A DNA stretch of 64,000 nucleotides from Photorhabdus khanii NC19 (lineage in GTDB: Bacteria > Pseudomonadota > Gammaproteobacteria > Enterobacterales > Enterobacteriaceae), in NCBI RefSeq assembly GCF_000517265.1, contig NZ_AYSJ01000004.1, forward strand, positions 1 through 64,000, in the 5' to 3' direction. Made by a program: the position numbers and the translations under genes. Below are positions 9,417 to 22,538 of the stretch, in pieces. Position 1 is the first letter of the stretch, and each line of letters begins with the position of its first letter. The notes beneath the pieces are model-generated. The model had not been told where the DNA came from, searched no databases, and saw only the letters and a list, made by a program, of their open reading frames with translations.

Positions 9417-10376
9417 TCAACAATAACCATATTGCATCAGGCGCTGATAACGACGGTTCACCAATTCTTCAGGTGCTAAATGATCAAGAGCTGCCAGATC
9501 AGCCAATAACTGAGCTTTTAGTGATGCTGATATTGCTTCGTAATTACGATGCGCACCACCTAATGGCTCTGGGATCACGGTATCGATTAATTCCAGCTCT
9601 TTCAAGCGAGGAGCAGTGATCCCCATTGCTTCTGCCGCCAGAGGCGCTTTTTCCGCACTTTTCCACAGAATAGAGGCACAGCCTTCCGGGGAGATAACAG
9701 AATAAGTACTGTATTGCAGCATATTCACTTTATCACCGACACCAATTGCTAACGCACCACCGGAACCACCTTCACCAATCACAGTACAAATAACAGGCAC
9801 AGACAAACGGGACATTTCACGCAAATTGCGGGCAATAGCCTCAGACTGACCACGTTCTTCTGCACCAACGCCAGGATATGCGCCAGGAGTATCAATGAAA
9901 GTGATAATTGGCAGTTTAAAACGTTCCGCCATTTCCATCAGACGCAGAGCCTTACGATAGCCTTCCGGCGCCGGCATACCGAAATTACGGCGGATTTTTT
10001 CTTTCGTTTCACGGCCTTTTTGATGACCAATAATCATCACTGGACGCCCATCAATACGAGCCAAACCACCAACAATTGCTTTGTCATCAGCGTAAGCGCG
10101 ATCACCCGCCAGCTCTTCAAAATCAGTAAAAATATGCTGAATATAGTCCAATGTATAAGGACGACGTGGATGACGGGCAAGTTGAGCAATTTGCCAAGCA
10201 CCTAAATCTGAAAAGATTTTGCGAGTCAATTCCAGACTTTTTTCCCGCAAACGTTGTACTTCTTCATCCAGATTTATATCTAATTTTTCATCTTGACGGC
10301 TAACTGCGGTTAGCGAATCAATTTTCGCTTCCAGCTCGGCAATCGGCTGTTCAAATTCAAGAAAATTCAGACTCAT
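9417..10376 (-). CDS. accA: Acetyl-CoA carboxylase carboxyltransferase, alpha subunit
   Basis: Alpha subunit of the AccA2D2 carboxyltransferase, which makes malonyl-CoA for fatty acid synthesis in the cytoplasm. The 319 residues equal E. coli AccA. The crotonase-like fold motifs [34 protein letters not shown] and [17 protein letters not shown] are intact. It lies 12 bases downstream of dnaE and is the last gene of the lpxD-fabZ-lpxA-lpxB-rnhB-dnaE-accA series. Confidence 0.98.
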   Translation of the reverse strand: MSLNFLEFEQPIAELEAKIDSLTAVSRQDEKLDINLDEEVQRLREKSLELTRKIFSDLGAWQIAQLARHPRRPYTLDYIQHIFTDFEELAGDRAYADDKAIVGGLARIDGRPVMIIGHQKGRETKEKIRRNFGMPAPEGYRKALRLMEMAERFKLPIITFIDTPGAYPGVGAEERGQSEAIARNLREMSRLSVPVICTVIGEGGSGGALAIGVGDKVNMLQYSTYSVISPEGCASILWKSAEKAPLAAEAMGITAPRLKELELIDTVIPEPLGGAHRNYEAISASLKAQLLADLAALDHLAPEELVNRRYQRLMQYGYC

Positions 10377-10388
10377 AACATTCCTATT

Positions 10389-13300
10389 TTAGTCAAATTC
10401 TAATTCTACCTGCTCATTACCCAGCAGAGTTCGCAAATCTGTCAGAAGGTTATCCGTTGGCGTTACCCTCCACGTCGCGCCAAATCTTAAACGGGCGCGG
10501 GCGTCTTCCCTCTGGTAATAAAGATGAACCGGTATCGTTCCAGAACGATGTGGTTCCAAGGCACCACGAAGACGGTTCAACAATTGATCATCAATTTGCC
10601 TGTCTAACAGCGAGATAGCAAGCCCACGCGCATATTTTTCACGCGCTTCACTAATATCCATTAATTCACGGACTGTCATTTTAAGACCACCGTTGAAGTC
10701 ATCAAAGCTGACCTGCCCCGTAGCTATCAATATCCGGTCCTGTTCCAACAAATGCCGGTATTTCTCCAAGGCATCGGAAAATAACATGACTTCCAGACGT
10801 CCTGAACGGTCGTCCAATGTACAAATACCAATCCGGTTACCCCGTTTGGTTATAATCACTTTGGACGCCAGCACTAAGCCTATCACCGTCGTTACTTGAC
10901 CACGCGGTGTCGGATTCACATCTTTTAACCGTAATCCATTAGTATAGCGCTCAATTTCTTTTAAATAACGTGTGATCGGGTGCCCAGTTAAATAGAGTCC
11001 CAGCGTTTCCCGTTCACCATCAAGAACAACCTGTTCTGGCCATTGAGAAATATTGGCATAAGAACGCTCAACTTCTTCCGGCGCTTCAGCTAATACACCA
11101 AACATATCAGTCTGACCAATGGCTTCTGCCTTAGCATGCTGATCCGCTGCTTTCAGGGCATCTTCCAGAGAGGACATCAGTGCCGCACGGTGCGGCCCCA
11201 GACGGTCAAACGCCCCTGACATAATCAGCTTTTCCATCACCCGACGATTTAATTTCTTGGTGTCAACGCGGGCACATAAATCAAATAGCTCTCTAAAATA
11301 ACCACCTTTCTGACGAGCCTCAATGATCGCTTCAATCGGCCCCTCACCAACCCCTTTAATGGCACCAATCCCATATACGATCTCCCCGTCATCATTAACG
11401 TGGAAATGATACAGGCCGCTATTAATATCAGGTGGTAATATTTTCAGCCCCATACGCCAACATTCATCAATCAGCCCAACGACTTTTTCTGTATTATCCA
11501 TATCAGCCGTCATTACCGCAGCCATGAACTCAGCTGGATAATGTGCTTTCAGCCATAAAGTCTGATAAGAAACCAATGCATACGCAGCAGAGTGAGATTT
11601 GTTAAACCCATAACCAGCAAATTTCTCTACCAAGTCAAAGATTTTTATTGATAGTTCGCCATCAATGCCGAGTTTTTTGGCTCCATCCTCAAATACGGAA
11701 CGCTGCTTCGCCATCTCCTCCGGCTTTTTCTTGCCCATTGCCCGTCGGAGCATATCTGCACCACCGAGAGTATATCCCGCCAGCACCTGAGCAATCTGCA
11801 TCACTTGTTCCTGATAAAGGATAATGCCGTAGGTTGGCTCCAAAACAGGTTGTAAAGATTCGTGCTGCCATTGTGCATCTGGGTATGAGATCTCTTCCCG
11901 ACCATGTTTGCGGTCAATGAAGTTGTCCACCATACCTGATTGTAAAGGACCCGGCCGAAACAGTGCCACAAGCGCAATCATGTCTTCGAAGCAGTCAGGA
12001 CGCAGGCGCTTGATAAGATCCTTCATACCACGGGATTCGAGCTGGAATACCGCTGTTGTTTCAGCGCGTTGCAGCATATCGAAGCTGTTGACGTCGTTCA
12101 GCGGAATCGCTGCGATATCAATTGGGTCCAGATCTTTCTTTGCCCTGCGTGCGTTGATCATTTCCAACGCCCAATTGATGATAGTCAACGTCCTCAGTCC
12201 GAGGAAGTCGAATTTCACCAACCCAGCATATTCCACATCGTTTTTATCAAACTGAGTAACCGGGTTCAAACCTTCCGGGTCACAGTAGAGAGGCGCGAAA
12301 TCCGTGATCTTAGTTGGGGCGATAACAACCCCACCCGCGTGTTTCCCCGCGTTACGAGTAACCCCTTCCAATTTACGCGCCATATCTATCAGCGCTTTAA
12401 CTTCCTCATCCGCTTCATAAATTTCAGGAAGTTGTGGCTCTGCGATAAATGCCTTTTCCAATGTCATACCTGGATCAAGCGGTATCAATTTGGAAATTCT
12501 GTCAACAAACCCGTATGGATGCCCCAGCACACGGCCAACATCCCGAATGACGGCTTTCGCTGCCATAGTACCGAATGTGATGATCTGAGATACGGCATCA
12601 CGACCATATATATCAGCCACATGATCAATCACCAGATCACGTTTTTCCATACAGAAATCAACGTCAAAATCGGGCATGGAAACACGTTCAGGATTAAGGA
12701 ACCGTTCAAACAGCAGGTCGAACGCCAAAGGATCGAGATCAGTTATTTTCAGAGCATAAGCCACCAAAGAACCGGCACCAGAACCACGTCCTGGGCCGAC
12801 AGGAACACTATTATCTTTCGACCACTGAATAAATTCCATCACGATCAGGAAGTAGCCAGGGAATCCCATCTGATTGATAACCCGAAGTTCAACATCAAGC
12901 CGCTCATCATATTCAGGACGCTTTTCTGCCCGTACTTTAGGATCCGGGTAGAGAAATGCCAAACGCTCTTCTAACCCTTGTTTAGATTTATCGACCAGAT
13001 AATCTTCAGTGCTCATTTCTCCCGTCGGGAATTGCGGCAAGAAATACTCACCAAGGCGGATAGTGACATTACAACGCTTAGCAATTTCTACACTGTTTTC
13101 CAGTGCTTCGGGAATATCAGCAAATAGTTCACACATCTCCTGTTCACTACGCAGATATTGCTGAGGACTGTAATTTTTCGGGCGTTTTGGATCAACTAAT
13201 GTATAGCCATCATGAATCGCCACGCGGATCTCATGAGCATCAAAATCTTCACTGTCGATGAAACACACATCATTAGTCGCAACAACAGGCAAGTTCTTTT

Positions 13301-13871
13301 CTGTCGCCAGTGCAACCGCTGCATGAAGATAACTTTCTTCATCTGCACGGCCAGTACGGATTAGCTCCAGATAATAACAGTCGGGGAAATGCTCCTGATA
13401 AAACTCAAGGCATTGGTCCACCATAACCTGATTACCACGTAACAGGAATTTGCCAACGTCTCCCATACGGCCACCAGAGAGCAGGATCAACCCTTCCTTA
13501 TGGTTTATCAGCCATTCCTGTTTAATTGTCGGACCAACAGCACCATACCCCTTCTGATAAGCCTCTGATATCAGTAACGTCAGGTTATGATAGCCAGTAT
13601 TATTGCGCGCAAGAATGGTCAGGTTAGCGTACTCATCACCGAGCAACTCGCTTTCCATATAGAAATCAGCACCAATAATCGGTTTTATTCCCGCCCCATG
13701 AGCACTGCCGTAAAATCTTACCAACCCACACAGGTTAGTAAAATCAGTGATCGCAAAAGCTGGCATACCTAATTGAGCAACCTTTTTCACTAAAGGGCTG
13801 GTTTTGGCTAAGCCATCAATCATTGAATAGTCGCTGTGGACACGTAAGTGTACAAAACGGGGTTCGGCCAT
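10389..13871 (-). CDS. dnaE: DNA polymerase III, alpha subunit
   Basis: Catalytic subunit of the replicative polymerase. An N-terminal PHP domain starts at [12 protein letters not shown]. The catalytic aspartates are in [10 protein letters not shown] with a third in KFDFLGL. Next come the fingers, an HhH region, the internal beta-clamp-binding motif QTDMF (QADMF in E. coli), an OB fold and a tau-binding tail. The open frame reaches 13,922, but the ATG at 13,871 gives 1160 residues, exactly the E. coli length, beginning MAEPRFVH; a GGA precedes it. It follows rnhB closely in the operon. Confidence 0.97.
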   Translation of the reverse strand: MAEPRFVHLRVHSDYSMIDGLAKTSPLVKKVAQLGMPAFAITDFTNLCGLVRFYGSAHGAGIKPIIGADFYMESELLGDEYANLTILARNNTGYHNLTLLISEAYQKGYGAVGPTIKQEWLINHKEGLILLSGGRMGDVGKFLLRGNQVMVDQCLEFYQEHFPDCYYLELIRTGRADEESYLHAAVALATEKNLPVVATNDVCFIDSEDFDAHEIRVAIHDGYTLVDPKRPKNYSPQQYLRSEQEMCELFADIPEALENSVEIAKRCNVTIRLGEYFLPQFPTGEMSTEDYLVDKSKQGLEERLAFLYPDPKVRAEKRPEYDERLDVELRVINQMGFPGYFLIVMEFIQWSKDNSVPVGPGRGSGAGSLVAYALKITDLDPLAFDLLFERFLNPERVSMPDFDVDFCMEKRDLVIDHVADIYGRDAVSQIITFGTMAAKAVIRDVGRVLGHPYGFVDRISKLIPLDPGMTLEKAFIAEPQLPEIYEADEEVKALIDMARKLEGVTRNAGKHAGGVVIAPTKITDFAPLYCDPEGLNPVTQFDKNDVEYAGLVKFDFLGLRTLTIINWALEMINARRAKKDLDPIDIAAIPLNDVNSFDMLQRAETTAVFQLESRGMKDLIKRLRPDCFEDMIALVALFRPGPLQSGMVDNFIDRKHGREEISYPDAQWQHESLQPVLEPTYGIILYQEQVMQIAQVLAGYTLGGADMLRRAMGKKKPEEMAKQRSVFEDGAKKLGIDGELSIKIFDLVEKFAGYGFNKSHSAAYALVSYQTLWLKAHYPAEFMAAVMTADMDNTEKVVGLIDECWRMGLKILPPDINSGLYHFHVNDDGEIVYGIGAIKGVGEGPIEAIIEARQKGGYFRELFDLCARVDTKKLNRRVMEKLIMSGAFDRLGPHRAALMSSLEDALKAADQHAKAEAIGQTDMFGVLAEAPEEVERSYANISQWPEQVVLDGERETLGLYLTGHPITRYLKEIERYTNGLRLKDVNPTPRGQVTTVIGLVLASKVIITKRGNRIGICTLDDRSGRLEVMLFSDALEKYRHLLEQDRILIATGQVSFDDFNGGLKMTVRELMDISEAREKYARGLAISLLDRQIDDQLLNRLRGALEPHRSGTIPVHLYYQREDARARLRFGATWRVTPTDNLLTDLRTLLGNEQVELEFD

Positions 13872-13928
13872 GTGTTTGTCCAGATGATATTGATTTGAAG
13901 AATAGCTGTATTCAGTCAACAAGTTAAC

Positions 13929-14519
13929 TTAAAGGCCAATTGCTCTTTTAACCGGCGCAAAACTTTTACGGTGATGTTTTGTCGCTCCCAACAGAGCCAG
14001 CTTTTCTAAATGAAATGCCGTTGGGTAGCCTTTATGTTTAGCAAATCCATATTCAGGAAATAATTGGTCAAGTTCAGCCATTTCCCGATCTCTAGTCACT
14101 TTCGCCACAATAGAAGCCGCACTGATTTCAGCAACCAGCCCATCACCTTTTATCACCGCTTGTGCAGGCATTGACAATTTAGGGCAACGATTGCCATCAA
14201 TCAGCACATATTCAGGCGAAATAGACAAGCCAGCCACAGCCCTTTGCATCGCAAGCATAGTTGCGTGCAAAATATTCAGTTGATCAATTTCTTCTGGCTC
14301 TGCGCGCCCCAGGCTCCAACACAACGCTTTTTCTGTAATCTCCAGATACAATGCTTCACGGCGTTTCTCACTGAGTTTTTTAGAATCAGCCAGCCCGGCG
14401 ATCGGCCTGGATGGATCTAAAATAACAGCCGCGGTCACAACTGCACCTACTAATGGGCCTCGGCCAACTTCGTCAACTCCGGCAATCAGATTTGCCTGAG
14501 GATATTTAAATTCCATCAT
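13929..14519 (-). CDS. rnhB: Ribonuclease HII
   Basis: Cuts RNA in RNA-DNA hybrids, including single ribonucleotides embedded in DNA. The 196-residue protein (E. coli 198) has the RNase HII signature [16 protein letters not shown], whose D and E are catalytic, with further aspartates in DSKKLSE and LIDGNRCP. The start overlaps the lpxB stop (ATGA); a second ATG follows immediately, so the first residue is uncertain by one codon. Confidence 0.97.
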   Translation of the reverse strand: MMEFKYPQANLIAGVDEVGRGPLVGAVVTAAVILDPSRPIAGLADSKKLSEKRREALYLEITEKALCWSLGRAEPEEIDQLNILHATMLAMQRAVAGLSISPEYVLIDGNRCPKLSMPAQAVIKGDGLVAEISAASIVAKVTRDREMAELDQLFPEYGFAKHKGYPTAFHLEKLALLGATKHHRKSFAPVKRAIGL

Positions 14520-15700
14520 TTTCCTGCTAATTCCAGTACAGCTTGTGCAGCTTGTTCATCAGCATTACAGCGGATGCTTTCGTGCAGATGTAAAAATGTC
14601 TGTTTCAATGCTTCAACTTTTTCACTACCTTGCAGTAATGACAACAATTCATCTGCAAGTTTCTGCGGCTGACACTTTTCCTGCAATAATTCTTTAACCA
14701 GCTCTTTACCGGATAGCAAGTTCGGCAATGAAACATAAGGTGTTTTTACAAGACGTTTTGCCAGCCAGAAAGTAAAGGGTTTCATCCGGTAACCCACGAC
14801 CATCGGGCATTTTGCCAGCATACACTCCAGAGCAGCCGTGCCAGATGCCAAAAGTGCAGCATCACTTGCGATCATAATTTCACGCGCTTTACCATCCACA
14901 AGGTGGACATTCAGATCTGGCGTAGTTTCCTGTTTGATTCGCTCGAATTGTTCACGCCGTTTAGCATTCACTAACGGCACAACCACATGCAAATTTAGAA
15001 TCTTTTGCCGCAATAACTGAGCTGTTTTAAGAAAATCAGCACCCAGCATCTCAACTTCAGAATGGCGGCTCCCTGGCAACAAAGCCAGGCAAACGGACTC
15101 TTGCGGGATACCTAATAGCTCACGTGCTGCCGCTTTATCCGGCTGTAACGGCATAGCATCCGCCATTGTATGCCCAATAAACCGGCAAGGGACATTAAAC
15201 TTATCGTAAAACGCTTTTTCAAAAGGCAAGAAGGCCAGAACCATATCTGTGGCTTTACCAATTTTGAAAACACGTTTTTGACGCCAGGCCCATACCGACG
15301 GACTGACATAATGAAGAGTACGGATGCCCTGCTGTTTTAACCGGCCTTCCAATGTAATATTGAAATCCGGCGCATCAATGCCCACAAATACATCAGGTTT
15401 CAGTTCTGTGAAACGGGTTGTCAAATCCTTACGGATTTTCAGCAAACGAGGAAGACGTTCAAGAACTTCGACAATCCCCATTACAGCCAGCTCTTCCATC
15501 TCATACCAGGCTTTACAACCTTCAGCCTGCATAAGAGGGCCTGCAACACCAACAAAACGGGCATTGGGTATTTTGGCTTTTAATGCACGAATCAAACCTG
15601 CCCCAAGGATATCACCGGAGGTTTCTCCGGCGACTAATCCAATCGTCAGCGGGTGCAGACTATCAATAGAAGAAATGGTAGCCAAAGGAGTATCCTTCAT
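14516..15700 (-). CDS. lpxB: Lipid-A-disaccharide synthase
   Basis: GT19 glycosyltransferase at the inner membrane that joins UDP-2,3-diacylglucosamine and lipid X into the lipid A disaccharide. The 394 residues (E. coli 382) start with about 12 extra residues before [20 protein letters not shown]. The conserved [26 protein letters not shown] and PGSRHSE motifs are present. It is four bases from the lpxA stop and overlaps rnhB. Confidence 0.97.
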   Translation of the reverse strand: MKDTPLATISSIDSLHPLTIGLVAGETSGDILGAGLIRALKAKIPNARFVGVAGPLMQAEGCKAWYEMEELAVMGIVEVLERLPRLLKIRKDLTTRFTELKPDVFVGIDAPDFNITLEGRLKQQGIRTLHYVSPSVWAWRQKRVFKIGKATDMVLAFLPFEKAFYDKFNVPCRFIGHTMADAMPLQPDKAAARELLGIPQESVCLALLPGSRHSEVEMLGADFLKTAQLLRQKILNLHVVVPLVNAKRREQFERIKQETTPDLNVHLVDGKAREIMIASDAALLASGTAALECMLAKCPMVVGYRMKPFTFWLAKRLVKTPYVSLPNLLSGKELVKELLQEKCQPQKLADELLSLLQGSEKVEALKQTFLHLHESIRCNADEQAAQAVLELAGK

Positions 15701-15704
15701 CTAC

Positions 15705-16493
15705 TTAACGGATAATGCCACGAGTAGAATTTGCCAGAAAATCGCTGAAGATTTTGACATGCTGATTATCTTCAGCCAACTTAGCAATTTCCTGCTGTGC
15801 TTCTTCTAAAGTTTTTCCATTACGATACAATAGCTTGTATGCACTTCTGATTAAATGTAATGAATCTTTATCAAAGCCACGGCGTTTCAAGCCTTCAATA
15901 TTAATGCCAAAAGGTGTTGCATGATTACCCTGAGCAATAACATATGGAGGAATATCCTGTACCACACCAGAACAACCACCCACCATAGCATGAGAGCCAA
16001 TCTGACAAAACTGATGAATCGCGCTCATACCACCGATGATGACATAATCCCCCAGAATAACATGCCCCCCCAAAGTACCATTATTAGCAATGACACAACG
16101 ATCACCGATAATACAGTCATGAGCGATATGAGCATTAATCATCAACAAATTATCATTGCCGACTTTCGTTAAACCACCACCTTGCTCAGTTCCACGATGA
16201 ATGGTCACACTTTCGCGGATACGGTTACGATCACCAATTTCAACTCTGGTTGGTTCACCGTGATATTTCAGGTCCTGATTCATTTCCCCAACAGAGGCAA
16301 ACTGAAAAATCTGATTATCACGGCCGATTTTAGTTATTCCATTGACAACAACATGAGATTTCAGCTCTGTACCTTCGCCAATTTCAACCTGAGAACCAAT
16401 GCAACAAAATGGGCCAATACGAACATTGGCACCAATAACCGCGCCATCTTCTATAATAGCGCTAGGATGTATATAAGCGGTTTCATCAATCAT
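15705..16493 (-). CDS. lpxA: UDP-N-acetylglucosamine acyltransferase
   Basis: First enzyme of lipid A synthesis; transfers a hydroxyacyl chain from acyl carrier protein to UDP-GlcNAc. The 262 residues equal E. coli LpxA. The left-handed beta-helix is made of hexapeptide repeats from about residue 8 to 190, followed by the helical C-terminal domain. The catalytic histidine lies in INAHIAHDC. It is three bases downstream of fabZ. Confidence 0.98.
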   Translation of the reverse strand: MIDETAYIHPSAIIEDGAVIGANVRIGPFCCIGSQVEIGEGTELKSHVVVNGITKIGRDNQIFQFASVGEMNQDLKYHGEPTRVEIGDRNRIRESVTIHRGTEQGGGLTKVGNDNLLMINAHIAHDCIIGDRCVIANNGTLGGHVILGDYVIIGGMSAIHQFCQIGSHAMVGGCSGVVQDIPPYVIAQGNHATPFGINIEGLKRRGFDKDSLHLIRSAYKLLYRNGKTLEEAQQEIAKLAEDNQHVKIFSDFLANSTRGIIR

Positions 16494-16496
16494 AGA

Positions 16497-16949
16497 CTAG
16501 ACCTCACGACGGCGAGCGCACATCATTTCTGCTTCGCAAACTACTTCTCCATCGACTTTTGCTACGCCTCTGCAACGAGCAACCCCTCGACGCTCTTTTA
16601 TAAATTCAACTTCTAAAATCATTTGGTCCCCAGGCACTACCGGGCGTTTAAAACGGGCACCATCGATAGCGGCAAAATAATAGAGTTCATTTGGCTCCAG
16701 TTTACCCACACTCTTAAATGCCAGAATTCCAGTGGCCTGTGCCATAGCTTCAAGGATCAAAACACCAGGGAAGATAGGTTTGCCTGGAAAATGCCCCTGA
16801 AAGAAGGGTTCGTTAAAAGATACATTTTTAACTGCACGTAGGAATTTACCTTCTTCAAAATCAAGAACGCGATCCACCAATAAAAACGGATAACGATGCG
16901 GAAGCAGATCTAAAATTTCTTCAATGTGCAGAGTATGATTATCACTCAT
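16497..16949 (-). CDS. fabZ: 3-hydroxyacyl-[acyl-carrier-protein] dehydratase
   Basis: Hot-dog-fold dehydratase of fatty acid elongation. Catalytic His53 and Glu67 lie in [21 protein letters not shown]. The 150 residues are one fewer than E. coli FabZ. Its place between lpxD and lpxA is the usual one and links membrane lipid with lipid A supply, since FabZ and LpxA draw on the same hydroxyacyl-ACP pool. Confidence 0.98.
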   Translation of the reverse strand: MSDNHTLHIEEILDLLPHRYPFLLVDRVLDFEEGKFLRAVKNVSFNEPFFQGHFPGKPIFPGVLILEAMAQATGILAFKSVGKLEPNELYYFAAIDGARFKRPVVPGDQMILEVEFIKERRGVARCRGVAKVDGEVVCEAEMMCARRREV

Positions 16950-17069
16950 CTAAATACTCTTCCTGTCTAAAAAGGACTAATTATATTAACGACACGGCCC
17001 GCTTAAACCCCAAATCCAGAGTTCCCAGGCAGGCCGCAAAAATAAAACACAACCAAAAATATAGTGCAA

Positions 17070-18098
17070 TTACTCGTTTTTGCCTTCCAGCTTACTCTCC
17101 AGTGACTTAAGACGTTTATTCATTTCATTGATATTCATGACTAAAGCTGCTGTCTTACGCCAAACTTTATTTGGTTGTAACGGAATGCCAGAGGAGTATA
17201 CACCAGGTTCGGTGATTGGGCGCATCACCATACTCATCCCCGTGACGGTTACCTTATCACAGATTTCCATATGTCCATTAATGACACTGGCACCACCAAT
17301 CATACAATAACGACCAATTTTCAGACTACCGGCCATGATCACACCGCCAGCAACTGCGGTGTGATCACCAATGATAACATTATGGGCAATCTGACACTGG
17401 TTATCGATAATGACGCCATTACCGATAATGGTATTATCCAGAGCTCCCCGATCGATAGTTGTGCAGGCACCAATCTCAACCCGGTCACCAATAATGACTG
17501 AACCTAATTGAGGGATTTTAACCCAATTACCGCGATCATTCGCATAGCCAAAGCCATCAGATCCGATAACAGCCCCTGACTGAATCAAACACTGCTCACC
17601 AATTTCAACATTATGGTAAACAGAGACATTCGCCCAAAAGCGACTTCCCGCACCAATATGTGTATTTTTGCCAATAAAGCAACCCGCACCGATAACAACG
17701 TTGTCGCCAAGAACAACGCCGGATTCGACAACAGCATTAGCGCCAACAGCAACATTTTCACCCAGTGTTGCCTGAGGTGAAATCACTGCGGAAGGGTGAA
17801 TATCCTGTGCGGGAACCGGTGTTGTATCCATAATCTGAGCCATATAGGCATAGGCCAGATAAGGATTGGCAACAACCAATGCCGGAACATTACAATAAGG
17901 AAGATCTGACTCGCGGAGAACGACAGCGGCAGCCTGACATTCCCCTAAACGTTCACGGTAACGGCTGTCAGACAAAAAAGTGATCTGTTGGTTATTGGCC
18001 GAATGCATTGGGGCAATACTGGTGATGACCACATCGCCATCACCATGTAATTGTGCATTCAACTGCTGAGCTAAATCAGCCAATCGAATTGAAGACAT
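17070..18098 (-). CDS. lpxD: UDP-3-O-(3-hydroxymyristoyl)glucosamine N-acyltransferase
   Basis: Third enzyme of lipid A synthesis; adds the N-linked hydroxyacyl chain. It has an N-terminal uridine-binding domain (about 1-100), a left-handed beta-helix of hexapeptide repeats (about 105-300), the [12 protein letters not shown] segment with the catalytic histidine, and a C-terminal helix. The 342 residues are one more than in E. coli. It starts three bases after the skp stop; 120 bases separate its end from fabZ. Confidence 0.97.
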   Translation of the reverse strand: MSSIRLADLAQQLNAQLHGDGDVVITSIAPMHSANNQQITFLSDSRYRERLGECQAAAVVLRESDLPYCNVPALVVANPYLAYAYMAQIMDTTPVPAQDIHPSAVISPQATLGENVAVGANAVVESGVVLGDNVVIGAGCFIGKNTHIGAGSRFWANVSVYHNVEIGEQCLIQSGAVIGSDGFGYANDRGNWVKIPQLGSVIIGDRVEIGACTTIDRGALDNTIIGNGVIIDNQCQIAHNVIIGDHTAVAGGVIMAGSLKIGRYCMIGGASVINGHMEICDKVTVTGMSMVMRPITEPGVYSSGIPLQPNKVWRKTAALVMNINEMNKRLKSLESKLEGKNE

Positions 18099-18101
18099 CT
18101 A

Positions 18102-18599
18102 TTATTTAACCTGTTTCAATACACTTGCCGTAATGTCTTTGCCAGATACTGAATAAGCAACAGCATTCGCATCAACCACAACGTCATAGCCTTCTTTACC
18201 TGCAACTACTTTGATTGCGTCCTGAATACGGCTCAGAATTTTGTTGCGCTCTTCCATTTGGCGACGACGATTATCTTGCTCAAAAGCCTGGGCTTTTTTG
18301 CCGAATTCTTCACGTTTAGCCATAACATCTTTTTCCAGATTAGCGCGCTCGCTGGATTTCATGGTAGAACCATCGCGCTGTAATTTCTGAATTTTGGTCT
18401 GCAAATCAGCTTCCATTCTTTGCAGTTCAGATGCGCGGCTTTTGAACTCATTCTCCAACTGTTTCGCAACAGCTTCACGGGCAGGCAACTGCTGGAAAAT
18501 CTCACCGACATTTACAACAGCAATTTTGTCTGCTGCCTGAGCACCAGCAGAGAAAGCTAATGCAATACCGAGGCTTGCTGCACACAACAATTTCTTCAC
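18102..18599 (-). CDS. skp: Periplasmic chaperone Skp
   Basis: Trimeric periplasmic chaperone that carries unfolded outer-membrane proteins to the BAM complex. It has a signal peptide (residues 1-about 22, ending SAGAQA) and a charged coiled-coil body ending in VLKQVK. The frame runs to 18,704, but the GTG at 18,599 has a perfect AAGGAG eight bases upstream and gives 165 residues (E. coli 161) with a normal signal peptide. It lies between bamA and lpxD, as in other enterobacteria. Confidence 0.95.
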   Translation of the reverse strand: MKKLLCAASLGIALAFSAGAQAADKIAVVNVGEIFQQLPAREAVAKQLENEFKSRASELQRMEADLQTKIQKLQRDGSTMKSSERANLEKDVMAKREEFGKKAQAFEQDNRRRQMEERNKILSRIQDAIKVVAGKEGYDVVVDANAVAYSVSGKDITASVLKQVK

Positions 18600-18725
18600 T
18601 ATAAACTCCTTAAACCACGCTATCTGTAACATGTTGGAAAACTTCGTTAATACCCTGAAACCAATGATTTCAAAGCTTGCTTTATCAATAACCTGTTTTA
18701 TCAATAATAAGATAAAAACGCATTA

Positions 18726-21119
18726 TCACCAGGTTTTGCCAATATTAAATTGGAATTGTTCTGATCTATCACCTTCGTAGTCTTTGATCGGCTTAGCATA
18801 AGAGAACACCAGCGGCCCCAAAGGAGATATCCATTGCAATGCAATACCCGCCGAAACACGGATATTACCTGGTTTACTGTAATCAGGTATACCTTTGGCT
18901 TTCATTACCGCAGAATCACTCCAGTCAGTATCCCAAACCGTACCTGAATCAATAAAGAATGAAGTTCGGACAGAATTCGAGTATTTACCATCAAGGAATG
19001 GCGTTGGCGTGATTAACTCAAGGCTGGCGACTGCCATTGCGTTACCACCCACAGCATCACGGGATGGGCTATTTTCCTTAGGACTCCCGTCCTTATTCAG
19101 GTAAATAGCTTTAGGACCGATATTGTTGGAACGGAAACCACGGACAGTACTGGCACCACCTGCATAGAAGTTTTCATAGAATGGTAACTCTTTACCACCT
19201 ACCCCATCACCATAGCCTAAACGGCCGCGGCCCAAAATCACCCAAGTACGCGCATCATTAATTGGATAGTACGCAGACGTATCAAAAGTCACTTTATAGA
19301 ATTCGTTATCCGAACCAGGGATGGTCACTTTACCGTTCAGAGTCGATTTCACACCCGATGTTGGGAAAAAACCACGGTCAAGGTTGTTGTATGTCCAACC
19401 TACATTCAGAGAGAAATCATCTGCTTTAAAGTCAGCTTTACTTTCAAGACTTGGATTCTCACCCATAGACTTCAGATAGCGCCACATTGCTGCCTGAGGG
19501 AGCATTTCGGACAGAGAGTTATGAATATAACCCAACCCAAAACGCAGGGAGTTATTTTCATTAATCGGAAAGCCAAGGAAACCATCTAAGCCATAGCTTT
19601 GGTTGGTATAACCGGACAAATCAGCATCATCAGCTCTGAAATCGTTGTAGAATACCCGACCTCCGAGACTCACCCCATTAACCGTAAAATAAGGATCGGT
19701 GAAAGAGATTTCTGCATAGGTTGAGTAATCATTCTTACTGGCATTAACCCCAACAGAGTTACCTGTTCCCAACCAGTTATCCTGCTGAGCGCCAATCTGG
19801 AAACTGACGCCACTTTCAGTACCGAAACCAACCCCAAAGTTCAGAGAGCCGGTATTACGCTCTTTAACTTTATAAACGATATCTACCTGATCAGGGCTAC
19901 CGGGTATACGCTGAGTTTCAACATCTACAGTTTCAAAATAACCCAAGCGGTTAAGGCGTTCTTTACCCAATTCAACCAAATCACTCCCCAACCATGCTCC
20001 TTCCATCTGGCGCATTTCACGACGCAAAACGGAGTCTTTACTAGTATCATTACCAGAGAAACGGATTTTACGAACATAGAAACGGTTACCTGCATCAATG
20101 TTGACATGCAGTTTTACTGTTTTGTCCTGATCATTGATTTCAGGTTGAGTCATCACCCGTGGATAAGCATAACCATAACGGCCAAGCAAGTTTTTGATTT
20201 CACTTTCCATTTTAGTCACCTGAGTCCCGTTATACAGAGAACCAGGCTTAATATTAGCCAGTTTAGTGATTTCTGACTGATAGCCCGCCATATTACCGTT
20301 CAGGTCAATACCAGATATTTTGTATTGATCCCCCTCAGTAATATTCAACGTGACATAAATACCTTTTTTATCTGGCGTCAAACTGACCTGAGTCGAATCA
20401 ATGTTAAAACGGGCATAACCGCGATCAAGGTAAAAACTGCGCAGCGCTTCAAGGTCACCCGCCAGTTTTTGTTTCTGATATTTCTGATCAGCAGTCAGAT
20501 TCCACCACGGCACATCATCTCTGAGTTGGAAACGATTCAATAACTCATCAGAAGAAAATGATTTGTTACCTACGATGTTAATCTGCTGAATTTTTGCCGA
20601 AACACCTTCAGCGAAAACCAGTTTTAAATCAACACGATTACGTGGAAGTGGCGTAACAACCGCTTTTACACTGGCGTTGTATTTACCGACACTGTAATAG
20701 AAATCCTCCAGCCCTTTTTCGATATTGGACAACATAGTACGGTCAAGAGCTTCACCGACCCGAACATGAGATGCCTCAAGGTTCTGTTTCAGCATGTCAT
20801 CTTTCACCGATTTATTTCCAGAGAAAGTAATACTGGCAATAGTCGGCCGTTCTTTTACCTGAACAATAAGTGTATTGCCATCACGCAGGACACGAACGTC
20901 TTCAAAGTTACCAGTAGCAAATAGTGCATGAATGGTACGACCGATATCTTCATCGCTGACCGTATCACCTACGCGAACTGGCATGTTCAGTAATGCTGCA
21001 CCTACGGCAACGCGTTGAAGACCTTCAAAGTGAATGTCCCGAACTACGAACCCGTCTGCACCGTACGCAGTGGCGCTGCCAAACAGCAGCGACGCTATGA
21101 GTAACTTTTTCATCGCCAT
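18726..21119 (-). CDS. bamA: Outer membrane protein assembly factor BamA
   Basis: Core of the BAM machine that inserts beta-barrel proteins into the outer membrane. It has a signal peptide ([13 protein letters not shown]...YGA), five POTRA domains (about 22-420) and a 16-strand barrel ending NIGKTW. The loop-6 VRGF motif is intact. The start at 21,119 gives 797 residues (E. coli 810); the longer frame to 21,185 would hide the signal peptide and overlap rseP. Loop 6 is shorter than in E. coli and lacks its cysteine pair. In strand beta-1, three residues differ from E. coli (L, V and F in [13 protein letters not shown]). Confidence 0.96.
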   Translation of the reverse strand: MAMKKLLIASLLFGSATAYGADGFVVRDIHFEGLQRVAVGAALLNMPVRVGDTVSDEDIGRTIHALFATGNFEDVRVLRDGNTLIVQVKERPTIASITFSGNKSVKDDMLKQNLEASHVRVGEALDRTMLSNIEKGLEDFYYSVGKYNASVKAVVTPLPRNRVDLKLVFAEGVSAKIQQINIVGNKSFSSDELLNRFQLRDDVPWWNLTADQKYQKQKLAGDLEALRSFYLDRGYARFNIDSTQVSLTPDKKGIYVTLNITEGDQYKISGIDLNGNMAGYQSEITKLANIKPGSLYNGTQVTKMESEIKNLLGRYGYAYPRVMTQPEINDQDKTVKLHVNIDAGNRFYVRKIRFSGNDTSKDSVLRREMRQMEGAWLGSDLVELGKERLNRLGYFETVDVETQRIPGSPDQVDIVYKVKERNTGSLNFGVGFGTESGVSFQIGAQQDNWLGTGNSVGVNASKNDYSTYAEISFTDPYFTVNGVSLGGRVFYNDFRADDADLSGYTNQSYGLDGFLGFPINENNSLRFGLGYIHNSLSEMLPQAAMWRYLKSMGENPSLESKADFKADDFSLNVGWTYNNLDRGFFPTSGVKSTLNGKVTIPGSDNEFYKVTFDTSAYYPINDARTWVILGRGRLGYGDGVGGKELPFYENFYAGGASTVRGFRSNNIGPKAIYLNKDGSPKENSPSRDAVGGNAMAVASLELITPTPFLDGKYSNSVRTSFFIDSGTVWDTDWSDSAVMKAKGIPDYSKPGNIRVSAGIALQWISPLGPLVFSYAKPIKDYEGDRSEQFQFNIGKTW

Positions 21120-21153
21120 CGTTGTAATGCGTCTTCCTAACCAGTCTTCCGCT

Positions 21154-22506
21154 TTAGAAGCGGGAGAAATCATTGAAAAGTGCAAGCCCCATCAATAACA
21201 CCAGTACTATGGCACCGATGCGATAGCTGAAGTCTTGTACACGCTCGGAAACTGGCCCACCTTTTATCTTTTCGATAATCAAGAAGAGCAAGTGTCCACC
21301 ATCTAACACAGGTAATGGAACCAGGTTAATGATCCCAAGATTGACACTTATTAGCGCCAAAAACATCAAATAATACACCAAGCCTGAATCAGCCGACACC
21401 CCTGCCCCTTTGGCGATAGAGATTGGTCCACTCAAGTTGTTAACTTTCACATCACCAACGATCAACTTACCCATCATATTGACAGTCAACCGCATCAACT
21501 GCCAAGTCTTGTCTCCTGCCTGATAAATGGCAGAGAAAGGCCCGTATTGCTGAACCATTTTATATTCGTCTGCTAATGGTATAACCCGCAGTTCCACACC
21601 GGCAAAGCCAACTTCCTTACCCCTGGCTTGCTGTCTGACTTCCGGCGTCATAGAAAGAGAAATAATATGACCAGCCCTATCCACTGAAAGTTCCAACGGA
21701 ACATTCGGATTATTGCTGACAAAGGATGTAAAGGTATGCCAGGCATCTATTTCCTGACCATTGACTTTAACTATCCTATCTCCCTTTTGTAAACCAGCCT
21801 TCTCTGCTGCGGTACCGGGAGTCACATTCTCCAGCAAAGAATCCAAACGAGGACTGACAGGCATAATCCCTAATGACAACACGGGATCCTGTTTATCGGG
21901 GTTAAAGCGCCATTGCCGCAAATCCAGAATTTTCTCTACCGGATGCGATGAACCTGGAGGTATGACCTGAACAGTCAGGTTCTCATCACCTATCTTACCT
22001 ATCAGAGCAAAACGAACTGAATTCCAGTCAGGCGTTTCGATACCATCTACGGATTTTAGTTCCATTCCTGATGAAATATTTGCTTGTGCCGCAATAGAAT
22101 CGGGTTTGATATCTGCAACGACAGGACGTATTGCCGGCACACCAATAATAAACACCAACCAATAAACCACAACCGCCAGTAAAAAGTTAGCAATTGGCCC
22201 TGCACTGACAACCGCAGCACGCTGACCAATAGTTTTATTATTGAATGCCATATGACGGTGTTCAGGAGAAACAGGTGAAACACGCTCATCAAGCATTTTC
22301 ACATATCCCCCTAGTGGGATAAGGGCTATGACATATTCAGTTCCCTGACGATCCGTACGCCGCCATAGCGCTTTACCAAAACCAATGGAGAAACGTTCAA
22401 CATGAATACCACACTTTCTGGCCACCCAAAAATGACCGAACTCATGCACAGTGATCAATATACCTAGCGCAATAATAAAAGCCGCCAGATTCCAGAGAAT
22501 TCCCAT
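21154..22506 (-). CDS. rseP: Intramembrane site-2 zinc protease RseP
   Basis: Inner-membrane protease that makes the second cut in RseA to free sigma-E and clears signal-peptide remnants. The zinc site HEFGH is at residues 21-25 in the first membrane segment, with its partner LDGGH near 400 in the third. Two tandem PDZ domains lie between. The second ATG (22,506) is chosen because it has the better spacing from AGGA and gives 450 residues like E. coli; the ATG just before is possible. It lies between bamA and cdsA. Confidence 0.96.
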   Translation of the reverse strand: MGILWNLAAFIIALGILITVHEFGHFWVARKCGIHVERFSIGFGKALWRRTDRQGTEYVIALIPLGGYVKMLDERVSPVSPEHRHMAFNNKTIGQRAAVVSAGPIANFLLAVVVYWLVFIIGVPAIRPVVADIKPDSIAAQANISSGMELKSVDGIETPDWNSVRFALIGKIGDENLTVQVIPPGSSHPVEKILDLRQWRFNPDKQDPVLSLGIMPVSPRLDSLLENVTPGTAAEKAGLQKGDRIVKVNGQEIDAWHTFTSFVSNNPNVPLELSVDRAGHIISLSMTPEVRQQARGKEVGFAGVELRVIPLADEYKMVQQYGPFSAIYQAGDKTWQLMRLTVNMMGKLIVGDVKVNNLSGPISIAKGAGVSADSGLVYYLMFLALISVNLGIINLVPLPVLDGGHLLFLIIEKIKGGPVSERVQDFSYRIGAIVLVLLMGLALFNDFSRF

Positions 22507-22538
22507 CATATTCCTTTAAACGCCGTCAAACAGAGAAA

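Noticed and set aside
9395..9619. A 74-codon plus-strand frame at the 3' end of accA
   Set aside because: Antisense to conserved accA coding sequence, starting inside the accA terminator; no independent support.
12069..12974. A 301-codon plus-strand open frame opposite dnaE
   Set aside because: It lies entirely antisense to the conserved DNA polymerase gene, has no ribosome binding site and no recognisable motif; it is a by-product of dnaE codon use.
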